Part shown: positions 1 to 8,835 of the stretch, in pieces
Layout: every line of letters begins with the position of its first letter
Position numbering within the stretch: position 1 is the first letter of the stretch
NCBI GenBank assembly: GCA_003024985.2
Contig: PXIH01S0000464.1
Direction: 5' to 3' (one strand)
DNA length: 11,688 nt
Source: Euperipatoides rowelli
Lineage: Eukaryota; Onychophora; Udeonychophora; Euonychophora; Peripatopsidae
The notes under the pieces: model-generated
What the model was told of the DNA's origin: nothing
Seen by the model: only the letters and a program-made list of their open reading frames with translations
Database searches by the model: none
Made by a program: the position numbers and the translations under genes

Positions 1-70
1 TAATGCGCTTTTAGTTATACATGTTTTTCTTAGGTAAAAAGTCATCTTTAAGACTTATACCTTGACACAA

Positions 71-94
71 TAAATAAATAAATAAATAAATAAA
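71..94. repeat. (TAAA)6 microsatellite
   Basis: Six perfect TAAA units in a row, preceded by AA. It lies just upstream of the first copy of the 390-bp duplicated unit. It is a simple repeat with no sign of function. Confidence 0.95.
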
Positions 95-100
95 CTGGTT

Positions 101-130
101 TTATCCTTCTTCCAATAGAGCTGGCAGAAC
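101..130 (+). repeat. Short dispersed repeat, copy 1
   Basis: Contains TATCCTTCTTCCA followed shortly by AGAGCTGGCAGA. Both blocks recur in the same order on the minus strand at 2851-2887, where six extra bases separate them. The second block recurs in part on the plus strand at 3190-3200. The family is not recognised. Three copies in different orientations suggest a dispersed repeat, but the match is short. Confidence 0.4.
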
Positions 131-134
131 TCTA

Positions 135-531
135 AATTAGTGAAACAATGGATATAAATCTCAGAAAAACAAGATAATCAGTCATCTTTGAAAATCGTCT
201 CTATGATTCTGAAGTGATTATCTCGCAAATGGTTGGCTTTAAGAAAATAATGAATAGGACCAAATTTGTGTAAAATTTTATATTTAATTTAGTTCATTTC
301 ATTTTTGCCATAGGGCACACTGTTTACGAGATAACTTAGAAAAATCACTAATCGGTGCCATTTTTTCGAGATGGCGACCATACGGTTAAAAGACGAAAGT
401 GGGAACAAGGATTTGAACAAGGATTTTTTAAATCAGCATGTTTTTTTCATTTAGAAAAATTATGTTTCCCAAAATAAACAAGAAATATCAAATATAACTT
501 TTTTAGATTTCTTTTTCAATTCTGGGCCTAG
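135..531 (+). repeat. Diverged direct repeat, copy A (about 397 bp)
   Basis: Begins AATTAGTGAAACAATG and ends ATTCTGGGCCTAG, as does copy B at 657-1043. The copies align over their whole length at roughly 80% identity by eye, with a period of 522 bp. Shared blocks include TTTTTGCCATAGGGCACAC, AGATGGCG, ACGAAAGTGGGAACA and AAAATAAACAAGAAAT. No frame stays open, so it is not coding. Compared with B, this copy carries an extra 12-bp tandem duplication at 403-426. It may be an old segmental tandem duplication or two copies of an unknown interspersed element; the sequence does not decide between them. Confidence 0.85.
403..426 (+). repeat. 12-bp tandem duplication inside copy A
   Basis: GAACAAGGATTT is present twice in a row. 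Copy B has one diverged version at the matching place, so the duplication occurred in copy A after the two copies separated. Replication slippage is the simplest explanation. Confidence 0.8.
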
Positions 532-656
532 GGCTTGAAGGCAAGAAAAAAAAAAAGGAAATTAAAAAATAAAAAGAATTAGAGCGCATTGTGTTCAGAA
601 ACAATAATTGGCTAAAAAACTAGTTTCTTTATAACATTTTATACCATAAGATGACT

Positions 657-1043
657 AATTAGTGAAACAATGAATGTAAAATCTCTGAAAAACAAGAAAA
701 CCAGTCATTTTTTAAATTCGTCCCTATGATTCTAAAGTAATTATCTCACAAACCGTTGTTTTTATGAAAATAATGAATATGATGAAATTTGTGTAAGATT
801 TTATGATCTTTAATATTTAGTTCAGTTCATTTTTGCCATAGGGCACACGGTTTATGAGAAAAGAAAACCACTAATCAACGTCATTTTTTCAAGATGGCGG
901 GCAAACGGTCAAGAAACGAAAGTGGGAACATGGATTTTTGAAAGCAGGTGTTTTTTTTTTCATTTAGAAAAGTTATGTTCCCCAAAATAAACAAGAAATG
1001 CCTAATACTACTTTTCTAGAGGTCTTTTTAATTCTGGGCCTAG
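657..1043 (+). repeat. Diverged direct repeat, copy B (about 387 bp)
   Basis: Second copy of the unit at 135-531, in the same orientation, with the same two ends. Differences are mostly scattered substitutions plus a few short indels, including T-run length and a few bases lost after TTTATGAGA. The 125 bp between the copies (532-656) do not match the sequence before copy A in any extended way, so the repeated part is confined to this unit. No coding potential is visible. Confidence 0.85.
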
Positions 1044-2003
1044 TCTATAATCCATTGAGATTCACCAAAGAAATTAAAACTGTATAGCCTAATTATAATT
1101 TGTAAATATCATGCAGACCTTTCAAATTAGTGTAAAGATAATTTGATTTTTTTTTATATTCGAAAGAAAGCTTGAGGGGTATAAGAAAATACTGTAAATG
1201 TCAAATGCTCTGGGGAGATAATATGCTATAGGCCTATATACTGTATGTAGTATAAAGATACAGTAACATCTTATTTAATTCTTCTTCATCAGTCTACATA
1301 AATCCAGCCGGTTACTTTCCAAACTCCATTGACTCGAACTTGTAAAAAAAAAATCTAATATTTTCATTCTCTCTATGTCTATGATTTATAATAAATTAAA
1401 CCTACAATCAAGTATTTATATACTGTAATCAATTTTAATTTATCACCCTGATAACCTTTTTTTTTCTTCTTCCTTTCTATCTTTTTCTTTACAATAACTC
1501 TCTTCTATCAAATCTGCCTGAAGCAAACAATATATTGAATATGCAATTAAGTTTTGCTATATACCAGAAAACATTGAAAATAACAATGAAAAACACAATT
1601 AAAAAGATAGCTACAGTTTTGTGGCATTTCTGAAAGGTGAGTGTATATATTATGACTAGACTCTCTAAAGAGAGCCAACGACGTCATTAGAATGATTACA
1701 TGTCACTCTGGCATTTAGAGCACCTGCAATATCAAGCACCTGTCATGACAACCAGACGGTCATCTACTAAAATAACAACAACATAGGCAGCCTATCAGTT
1801 ATCTTATTCTAATTAGCCCCCTCTCTCCCTCCACTCTCACAATAACTTTTTTTNTACATGACAGGTATTGTATTTAAACGAAATAAAATAAATAAATAAA
1901 AACATCTTAAAGAATATAATTATTCTCTCCAGACAGGAAAAAAAAGGTGGCAACAAAATACAGTGCAAGCCTACACAGAAAGAGAGATAGGAAGATAAAA
2001 GTA
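1044..2003. other. Gene-free AT-rich DNA
   Basis: I see no supported gene here. The stretch has T-rich and A-rich tracts, a TAGGCCTA palindrome at 1229-1236, a short CTCTCT/AGAGAG inverted repeat at 1661-1674 with a two-base loop, and a pyrimidine-rich stretch near 1818-1838. An ambiguous base (N) stands at 1854 beside a T run. A minus-strand frame of 71 codons at 1837-2052 crosses this N and the (GT)n repeat and is not a gene. Confidence 0.7.
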
Positions 2004-2039
2004 GTGTGTGTGTGTGTGTGTGTGGGGGGGGAAGGAAGG
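2004..2039. repeat. (GT)n microsatellite running into poly-G and (GAAG)n
   Basis: About ten GT units lead directly into eight G residues (2024-2031) and then GAAGGAAGGA. This is a compound simple repeat and probably polymorphic in length. Confidence 0.95.
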
Positions 2040-2144
2040 ATAAAGTAAACATTTTTTAGCTGAAATAAAATTTAGAATTTTTAATGTTTTTATAATGAGA
2101 AAATTCGGCCAGGCTTAAAATAACGCCTTGGGTAATAGCCAGAC

Positions 2145-2262
2145 TTTTTTTTTTTACCTAAAGTGGACTTATTGGCAAATGACATAACATTTCTGCAGCA
2201 GAAACCACAAGCTGGGATGCCAGATTAACAGTCTGCCTTCTTACTAATTGCTCTATCTACAC
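2145..2262 (-). mobile_element. Possible tRNA-derived SINE, degraded
   Basis: Read on the minus strand, TAGAGCAATTAGT (2255 down to 2243) resembles the tRNA D-arm/box A. It is followed by an anticodon-arm-like CAGA-CTGTTAA-TCTG (2235 down to 2221). Its loop equals the usual tRNA-Asn(GUU) anticodon loop, with GTT at the anticodon position. GGTTTCTGCTG (2206 down to 2196) starts like box B but does not match beyond GGTT. About 40 bp later comes a run of 11 A (plus-strand T run 2145-2155), which could be the tail. The D stem does not pair, box B is poor and I found no target-site duplication. It is therefore not a working tRNA. A decayed SINE is a plausible reading and chance is the alternative. 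Confidence 0.3.
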
Positions 2263-2393
2263 ATCTATAGAATTATACCATCTTGAAAAATAATTTAGTA
2301 CCCTAGATCCTTCCCCATCTAATAATAATTTATTGACTATAGTCATCTCTCATCATTGGTGGTGGAGGTGAAAGAGTGATAGAATGAATTGAA

Positions 2394-2405
2394 GGGGGGG
2401 GGGGG
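2394..2405 (+). repeat. Poly-G run (12 G)
   Basis: Twelve consecutive G residues, followed by AGGG. One of several long plus-strand G runs in the window. Confidence 0.95.
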
Positions 2406-2633
2406 AGGGTAGATTTGTGATTACAAGAGGAAATATGTTCTGTATATATTTTTATGTCTAGGAAGGAGTAAGTGTGCCACAAACAATTTCAAGACCACAA
2501 CTGTAAGAAAAAGTAGAGAGAGAAAAGGAGGAAGAAATAATAAATTTCAAGATTAACAATTAAAGGAAATTTTCACAAAAATTAAAAATATATATTTTGC
2601 TTAGAAATTGTAGAAATCTATGAATGATGATGA

Positions 2634-2644
2634 GGGGGGGGGGG
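2634..2644 (+). repeat. Poly-G run (11 G)
   Basis: Eleven consecutive G residues after GATGATGA. The open frame that begins nearby (2624-2812, 62 codons) reads through this run and is not a supported gene. Confidence 0.95.
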
Positions 2645-2791
2645 AGCGGCAATCAAATTATTCTGGAGTCAGAAACCCTTGTTGATATAGACATTTTAAT
2701 TAGTTACAAATTGTATATTTTCCAGAATCTAGCAGGGGTGAGGAGAGGGGATATCACTCATTCACAGCCACTCTCTCTATCTTGTTATATA

Positions 2792-2838
2792 GCTCTATTT
2801 ATTACTGCTTGAAATTGTTAATCAGTAATAAATAGAGC
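2792..2838. repeat. Perfect 16-bp inverted repeat with 15-base spacer
   Basis: GCTCTATTTATTACTG at 2792-2807 is exactly the reverse complement of CAGTAATAAATAGAGC at 2823-2838. The spacer is 15 bases. A single strand could fold into a clean 16-bp hairpin. It ends one base before the left arm of a second, imperfect inverted repeat (2840-2865). There is no T run after it and this is eukaryotic DNA, so it is not a bacterial terminator. It may be a remnant of a foldback element. Confidence 0.9.
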
Positions 2839-2839
2839 C

Positions 2840-2865
2840 CATTTTTACAAGCTCTGCCAGCTCTG
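2840..2865 (-). repeat. Left arm of imperfect inverted repeat
   Basis: The reverse complement of this segment reads CAGAGCTGGCA, a variable block of 3-4 bases, then TTGTAAAAATG. The same two blocks stand on the plus strand at 3190-3214. The arms are 324 bp apart. Together with 2875-2887 it also matches the dispersed repeat at 101-130 in inverted orientation. Confidence 0.7.
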
Positions 2866-3189
2866 GGTGTCTACTGGAAGAAGGATATAAATGATTTTGA
2901 TTCTCATCATATAAACAATTCTCCTCTACCAGATCTGCCTCTATAGAAGATGCTACATGTCTATAAAATATTAACATATCTTCTTAATAGTGGATCCAAC
3001 ATACAACAATGAATACAAAAATGGCAATGAGTTTAAGGTACATCCAACCGGGATTGCTTTCTCATCCAACCTCTTGTTTAATGTCATTAGAGTGAGAGAA
3101 AGGCCAACAGAATTTATTGCTCATGTGATATGCTATGCCTTACATTTTTAAACATTCCTTTTTTTTTCTCCTGACAGAAGAAGCAATGG

Positions 3190-3214
3190 CAGAGCTGGCA
3201 AATTTGTAAAAATG
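3190..3214 (+). repeat. Right arm of imperfect inverted repeat
   Basis: CAGAGCTGGCA, then AAT, then TTGTAAAAATG, inverted relative to 2840-2865. It ends eight bases before the minisatellite starts. The 324 bp between the arms show no coding frame or transposase, so a small non-autonomous foldback or MITE-like element is possible but not proven. Confidence 0.65.
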
Positions 3215-3222
3215 CAATCATA

Positions 3223-3814
3223 GCTGCTCTACAGGGTTTGATAATATTTTACTGCACATAGGCTATCTAGTGCTGATCTACAGTATCTGATAACTTACTG
3301 CACATATCTAGCGCTGATTTACAGGGGTTTGATATCTTACTGTGTATATCTAGTGCTGATCTACAGGGTTTGATAACTTAGGCTACTAAACATATCTAGC
3401 GCTGATCTAAGGGGTTTGATAATATTTTACTGCACATATTTAGTGCTGACTTACTGGGTTTTGATAATGTCTTACTGCACATGTCTAGCGCTGATCTACA
3501 GGTTTTAAATCATACTGCACATGCCTAGTGCTGATCTACGGGTTTCAATAATATCTTACTGCACAGTGCACATGTATAGCTCTGATCTACTGGGTTTGAT
3601 AATATCTTACTGTGCATACCTAGTACTGATTTACAGGATTTGATATCTTACTGCACATGTCTAAATGCTCATCCTAAGGGTACAAGTATGTCTATCGCTG
3701 ATCTAAGGGGTTGGTAATATCTTACTGTACATGCCTAGTTCTAATATGTTCGGAATCTTACTGCACATGTTTAGCGTTCGATAATTTCGTAATGCGCAGT
3801 TTACCACTGATCTA
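3223..3814 (+). repeat. Minisatellite, about 14 units of about 44 bp
   Basis: A tandem array whose consensus monomer is GCTGATCTACAGGG + TTTGATAATATC + TTACTGCACATGTCTAG + T or C. Unit starts are visible at 3223, 3272, 3313, 3355, 3401, 3445, 3490, 3530, 3581, 3625, 3667, 3697, 3740, 3776 and a partial one at 3806. Spacings range from 30 to 51 bases. Units have many substitutions and small indels, so the array is old or evolving without strong homogenisation. The last base of each unit alternates T and C along nearly the whole array, which suggests that the real repeating unit is a dimer of about 88 bp. Stop codons and non-triplet unit lengths exclude a coding repeat. Confidence 0.95.
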
Positions 3815-4257
3815 TGGCAATAGTCACCATGTTGGAACTCTACTCATCTAAAAACCTGATAATTGTTGCTTTGAAGGTCAGATTGTCTAAACTTTATAAA
3901 ATGAAATTAAAATGTCACTCAGGATTATGTTTAAAATTTCTAATCTCTAACTTTATCAGCAATAGAGTAATACATCTGCAAACGTTTGAAATAAAATATA
4001 TAACAAAGTTAAATAAAAGAGTGTAAAAAAATATACACCCTACCTAGGCCAGGGGTATCTAATTGGTGTTATGATGCCAAATTTGTATCATTACTGTTAA
4101 AATGATACCAAGGTCAATTTAGGTACACCATCGTATAGTGTGTGTGTGTCAACCAATTTTAAAGAGACAATAATTCATCCATTTACTAAATTAAAAAAAA
4201 AAATTACTGTTACATTTTAATCAATGTTTAAAAAATATACCCAGGATAATGGAATAT
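3815..4257. other. Gene-free AT-rich DNA after the minisatellite
   Basis: No gene is supported. A plus-strand frame of 70 codons at 3814-4026 starts where the minisatellite ends. Its protein is rich in K, L, I and S, with no motif I recognise, as expected from random AT-rich DNA. A small inverted repeat, GTATCATT (4085-4092) and AATGATAC (4101-4108), has an eight-base loop. A short (GT)n lies near 4139-4148. Confidence 0.6.
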
Positions 4258-4278
4258 GGGGGGGTGGGGATGGGGGGG
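4258..4278 (+). repeat. G-rich cluster with quadruplex potential
   Basis: Runs of 7, 4 and 7 G residues are separated only by T and AT within 21 bases. Splitting the long runs gives at least four GGG tracts with short loops, which fits the usual G-quadruplex pattern. No gene or promoter is recognisable beside it. Function is not implied. Confidence 0.8.
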
Positions 4279-7200
4279 AGAGACAGTATTGCTACCCAAA
4301 ATAATTTGCTAACACTTTCTGTTTAATTTCTCTCTAATCAAATAATTTGAATTAAGATATTTTGATTGTAATATTAAGCTAAATTAAAAATAAATAATAT
4401 CAGTGATTGAATAAATAAAAAAATTGTTTCCAATATGACACAACTTGCTCCCAGTCACTTTTGAGTTGGAGCAAATATTTGGACCCAGTATAAGATTTCT
4501 AATTTCGGGCCTAGAAGGGCTGCCTAATAATTTCTAGAATTACATCACATAATTTCATACTTTAAATTATGTTTAAATAAATAAAAATAAATAAACTATA
4601 TTCCAAACTCATATTTTACTACTAATTTTGCTTTGTGCTTAAATCAAATTAAACTCTCTAAAATTATCCTTAAATTTGGGGCTGGAATCCTTAGTTTTGG
4701 CACTACATTTTTTTGTTCAGGTTGCCCTTTGGGTGAGTATAAAATATTGTAAATTTTCTAACACTGCCAATTAGTTTGGATTTTTGATATTTTACAATCC
4801 TATATGCAAAAATAGTATTCAAATAAATGTTCACACGATTTAGGCTATAGAGTTTCAAAATCATACTTTTTTAATATGCCTTAAAATTGGCTGCCATATG
4901 GGAAATTTAAACTATCAAATATTTTTTTGTTGTTGCTTTTGAGGGAAAAAGGTGATCGGGAAAAGGTGTCGTGGTTGAACACTATTGCTGTTTGTAAGGA
5001 CAAGCCCATTTAGGTTCACGGTTGTTCCCAGGAAAGGTACGGTATTAACAAATATTTGTTTTGAATCCCACCAATTAATATATTAATTCTAACAGTAACA
5101 TATACAGTATAAATTATGAAAAATTCAAACAATATTTCGGGATTAAACAACAAAATTTAAAAAAAAAAAAAACTAAGTACGGTAGGCTATAGATTCACTA
5201 ACACTGTGACCAGTCAGTGTGCTCAAGTGAAGAAAAGTCTTTTTTTTTTTTACTTAATCTTTCATTCTTTTTAAGATTCTTAAAAATTCCAAATATTTTT
5301 TGGTGAACATCAAGTAAACAAGCCTAAAAAAAAAAAAAGTTTATTTTTCCACCACTTTCAGCTAACACCATTGATGGTTCTAAAGTGATCTGTTTTGACA
5401 TTTATCTTTTACAATTACTTTAAGTAAAATGCCTATCTTATCAACAAATCAAGCAAATGACACTTTTTTTACCAAGTAATTTGAAGATCTTTCAAACCTT
5501 CACAAGAATTAACAGACCTAATATAAACCTTGCAATTGATATTTAGAAATAAATAAAACCATCTTAGATTGTGGAAAAATAAATACCTAAAGCCATGAAA
5601 TCACACAAGCAGCATGGTGGCAATCCAACCATTCGAATTGTCTGAATCCCCTGCCCCCGCCCCTCCAATTTATTTTTATTTTTGTTTAATTATACAAATA
5701 ATTAGAGGCTATATAATACAAGTTCAAGAATTAAAGTTATTCAACCTTTTTTGAACTTCCTATTAAATAAAAAAAAGAGGGGGAGGGAAAAAACCATCCA
5801 AAAAAAATGCTTTATATCTTTTTTATATATTCATATATTTCTTAATATACAGTATAGTATGAAAATATAATTTTATGACTGTATATACAAAATAAAGACT
5901 TTGTTAAGTCTAAAATAGAAAAAAACTTATCTAGAAAGAGAAGGGAGAATGACATCGAGGATTTACTCCATGCAAGTATTTTGAGCAGTAAATTAGCGAA
6001 GCTGTGAAGTAGTGCAATAACAAGTAGGTAGGTAGGGGGTAATTTGTCACCTGATTCATTCACTCACATTCGTGCATCTGTGTACACCTAAGTACTTGCA
6101 TATTTATTTCTGGATCATAGGGCTAAAATATTCTTATACCATCTGATATAGGTCTATTCAATAGTGCTGCAATTATATTAGAATGAGAAGCCAAAACAGA
6201 CAAGGCTTTGGGGCTCTAATGAGTTTACAAGGTACTGCTAGAGGGCACTTGTGTCCGTGTGTTGTTGATTTTTTTTGTCCAAATTGATAAAGTTTTAGGC
6301 TAACGTTTTCCATTTTTCATTTTATTAAGCCTTTTTTTTTACCTTTAGCATTAGCCAAATAAGTGTTTACTAATAATTTTATTTATTTCAAAATTGGTAT
6401 ATAGCCCTACTGTTTTAACATTTTACATAAAACATTTTTATTTTAATCGTTGTTTTGGTAGCCTAGGCCAATAATTTGTTTTTTTTTAATGTTGATAATT
6501 CTTTTTTAAATTTCCCCCAAATGACTTTTTTTATAGTCAAATCTTCAAACCAACAATGAATCCTGGCTCAATTAAGGAATCAATAATTATGCCGTAATTC
6601 TAACAAAAATAATGATAATTTGAAACTTTTAGTGTAAAAAAAAAAATGTAAAATACCATTAGACATTTATAGATTTACTTGTTGGAATTAGAATGTACAG
6701 TCATTGGTTCACTTAAGTATTTGGATTAGGTTGTTGTGGAGCACAATTTTTGATTCACTTAATTGGATTTTAAGTTACAGGTTATGTTTGAAGATTAAAC
6801 TATTTTTAAAAAATGTGAAAAATATGAAATTAAAATCCCAACAAAAAAACACAAAACATTGACACAGCTGCCATCTAGGTTCCCCTTAAACTGCATCAGT
6901 TCCAGCTTTTAATGCTCCCATTTTATATATTTGAGTATTAGCTGACCTTGGTGTAACATCTGCTGATTTAGAAAATCTGTAGGCTACACATTGCAGTTTT
7001 ATCTCCCCACTCCATGCTTCTATTTTATTACTACCCCAATCTGTATCTTGATTTGTTCAGTTGGTCTTTAATGTGTTGAATTATTTTCTTTGAGGAATTA
7101 TGAGATTCTATTTTATTCTGTTCCACTTTGTATTTTTGTTGTTGGAAAGAAGATGACAACTTAAAATTTGAACAGTAATGTAAGAAAAGTGTTTTTGATG

Positions 7201-7331
7201 ATCAGGAAATGCAGTAATAGTGAAATTTCAAGATAACATTGATGGAGAGAGGCTATAGTTTGAAAATCAATATTTCAAGGTGAGAAATGGAGTAAAGAGA
7301 CTCTTAACAAAATTTTCAAATAAAAATTTTA
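4279..7331. other. About 3 kb of gene-free AT-rich DNA
   Basis: I see no gene, RNA gene or recognisable element. Homopolymers are frequent: A14 at 5159-5172, T12 at 5240-5251, A13 at 5326-5338. A (GTAG)3 tract is at 6024-6035. A C-rich patch near 5651-5667 is the main exception to the poly-G strand bias, but no C run in it reaches seven. The minus-strand frame 5842-6063 (73 codons) has no recognisable domain and lies in low-complexity DNA. A G+C-richer patch near 4945-5045 matches nothing I know. Confidence 0.6.
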
Positions 7332-7342
7332 GGGGGGGGGGG
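7332..7342 (+). repeat. Poly-G run (11 G)
   Basis: Eleven consecutive G residues between TTTTA and TGCC. Another of the long plus-strand G runs. Confidence 0.95.
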
Positions 7343-8819
7343 TGCCTATTCAGTACTTATTTAATTGTAAAAGGAGACCTCGTAATTTTTTCCTGAGGAA
7401 GATTGCACTATAATGCAGATAATTCGACCTAGAATAGCACTTCTGGTGAAGGTCCGGCTATTGTAATATCGTAATAAGGTCGTGTCTTCTGTCACTGCAG
7501 TGAATCTAGTAAAAGGTACATTTTCCCCTCCTGTCACTGTATTATATCATGAAAAAAATTGTATTCATGTCCAAATATTAATAACACAATTACCCCTGTG
7601 CAAATATTAATAACAAATATAATCGAGTGAATTTTCATGCTCCTCCGCCAAGCATTCATAGGTTTTTGTACCAAAATAGTCTCTTATTTTTTTTTGCATG
7701 AAATTAAGTTAGTACAGGTCTATATGGAAGAGCTTTTCAAATCTGTTATCTTTAGGCTATCTTGGAAATGAATTATTACAGCACATAAAACGTATGACAA
7801 CATTTTACAGTGGTAGACATTAAGCGGTCATTAAGTCCACTTCTTACGGCGAATGTTTAGTTGTAAATTGTGCTTACGTGACAAATATTAGGCTACTATG
7901 GAAGAAGACACTTCCTAATAATAATAATAATAATTGAATGTTATGGGCACATAAAATTAGTTTTAGAATTTACCATACCGCTAATAATAAATACTAGGCC
8001 TCCAGTATTGGTTGAATTTCGACCAATAAGAAATTCCTTTGTAAAAAGCCGCCACAAACACTAAACAATGAATGTTTTAAATTTTATCTCTCCATATAAA
8101 CTTTAACTCTGCCAAATCTCACATTCCTCTGTGCGCCCAATATGCTCAAAAATGGATCCAAAGATTTCCCTTTACGTATTAATATATAGAAATATAGTTA
8201 CACTGTCCATAGATTGTTTAACAGTATCAAATATACTGCATTTTTTAAACTAAAAACTCTTGGATAGATATGGCATAAAATTTACAAAATGCAATGAGGC
8301 TATTTTGATTAGAAAAAAAAACTGTAGCCTACTTTGATAATTAAATAATCTTCAACATAAAGTATATATTAAATAATAAGCTATAGGCCTACAGAATATA
8401 TATTTTTTTTCTTTTTTGAAACGCCCGTTAGACATTTTTAAAAATAATCAAGTAATGGAAATAAGATAAAACAGAATGAATATTAGTTCCCTCCCCTCAC
8501 CCGTCCTCCATCTCCCACAGGGAACTAGGCACAGAAATAAAAAAAAAAAGAGATTAAAATGCATGCTTCAACACTTATGAAACAAATGATTGCTTCAGCC
8601 TGGAGGAATTTCAAGAATTCATTAGTTTCTCTCATATAATTTTAAAATCAATTTACATTTCATACAAGGATGGCAGAAAATTAAAAGAACCAAAGAAATT
8701 CTCAAAATTCAACATATTTTTTTTATTATTATTATTGTGTTGAAACCACATATTTTATCCAAACTAGAAAATTTTAAAATTGAATCATGATGTAGCAAGT
8801 AATAAGCAGGGCCCCACAT
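7343..8819. other. Gene-free AT-rich DNA with short repeats
   Basis: No gene is supported. Visible items are a G+C-richer patch at about 7378-7510 of unknown nature, a 12-bp palindrome TCACTGCAGTGA at 7492-7503, a 15-bp direct repeat CAAATATTAATAACA at 7572-7586 and 7601-7615, a (TAA)n tract near 7916-7934, a (TTA)n tract near 8722-8737, and a C-rich stretch near 8490-8520. TAGGCCTA occurs at 8384-8391. Confidence 0.6.
7572..7615 (+). repeat. 15-bp direct repeat, 29-bp period
   Basis: CAAATATTAATAACA occurs identically at 7572-7586 and 7601-7615. The intervening 14 bases are unrelated. It is likely a small local duplication. Confidence 0.8.
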
Positions 8820-8835
8820 AGGGGAGGGGATTGGA

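Noticed and set aside
1837-2052. Minus-strand open frame of 71 codons
   Set aside because: It runs through the (GT)n repeat (giving HTHTHT), the poly-G and an ambiguous base. The protein is low complexity.
2196-2262. A functional tRNA-Asn gene
   Set aside because: The anticodon loop matches, but the D stem does not pair, box B is poor, no acceptor stem closes and the anticodon stem has only four clear pairs.
2624-2812. Plus-strand open frame of 62 codons
   Set aside because: Begins in a poly-G run and reads through one arm of the 16-bp inverted repeat. No domain and no splice or promoter context.
2792-2838. Rho-independent terminator or microRNA precursor
   Set aside because: The arms are AT-rich with no T run after them and the genome is eukaryotic. 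A 16-bp stem with a 15-base loop is shorter than a typical pre-miRNA.
3223-3814. CRISPR array
   Set aside because: Units are contiguous and diverged along their full length with no unique spacers, and the sequence is eukaryotic. It is a minisatellite.
3814-4026. Plus-strand open frame of 70 codons after the minisatellite
   Set aside because: Composition typical of random AT-rich DNA, with no recognisable motif and no sign of flanking exons.
5842-6063. Minus-strand open frame of 73 codons, rich in L and S
   Set aside because: Looks hydrophobic, but this is expected from the T-rich strand. No motif, and no evidence of a start or signal.
7492-7503. 12-bp palindrome TCACTGCAGTGA as an operator-like site
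   Set aside because: A single palindrome of this size is expected by chance at modest frequency and nothing near it suggests a regulated gene.
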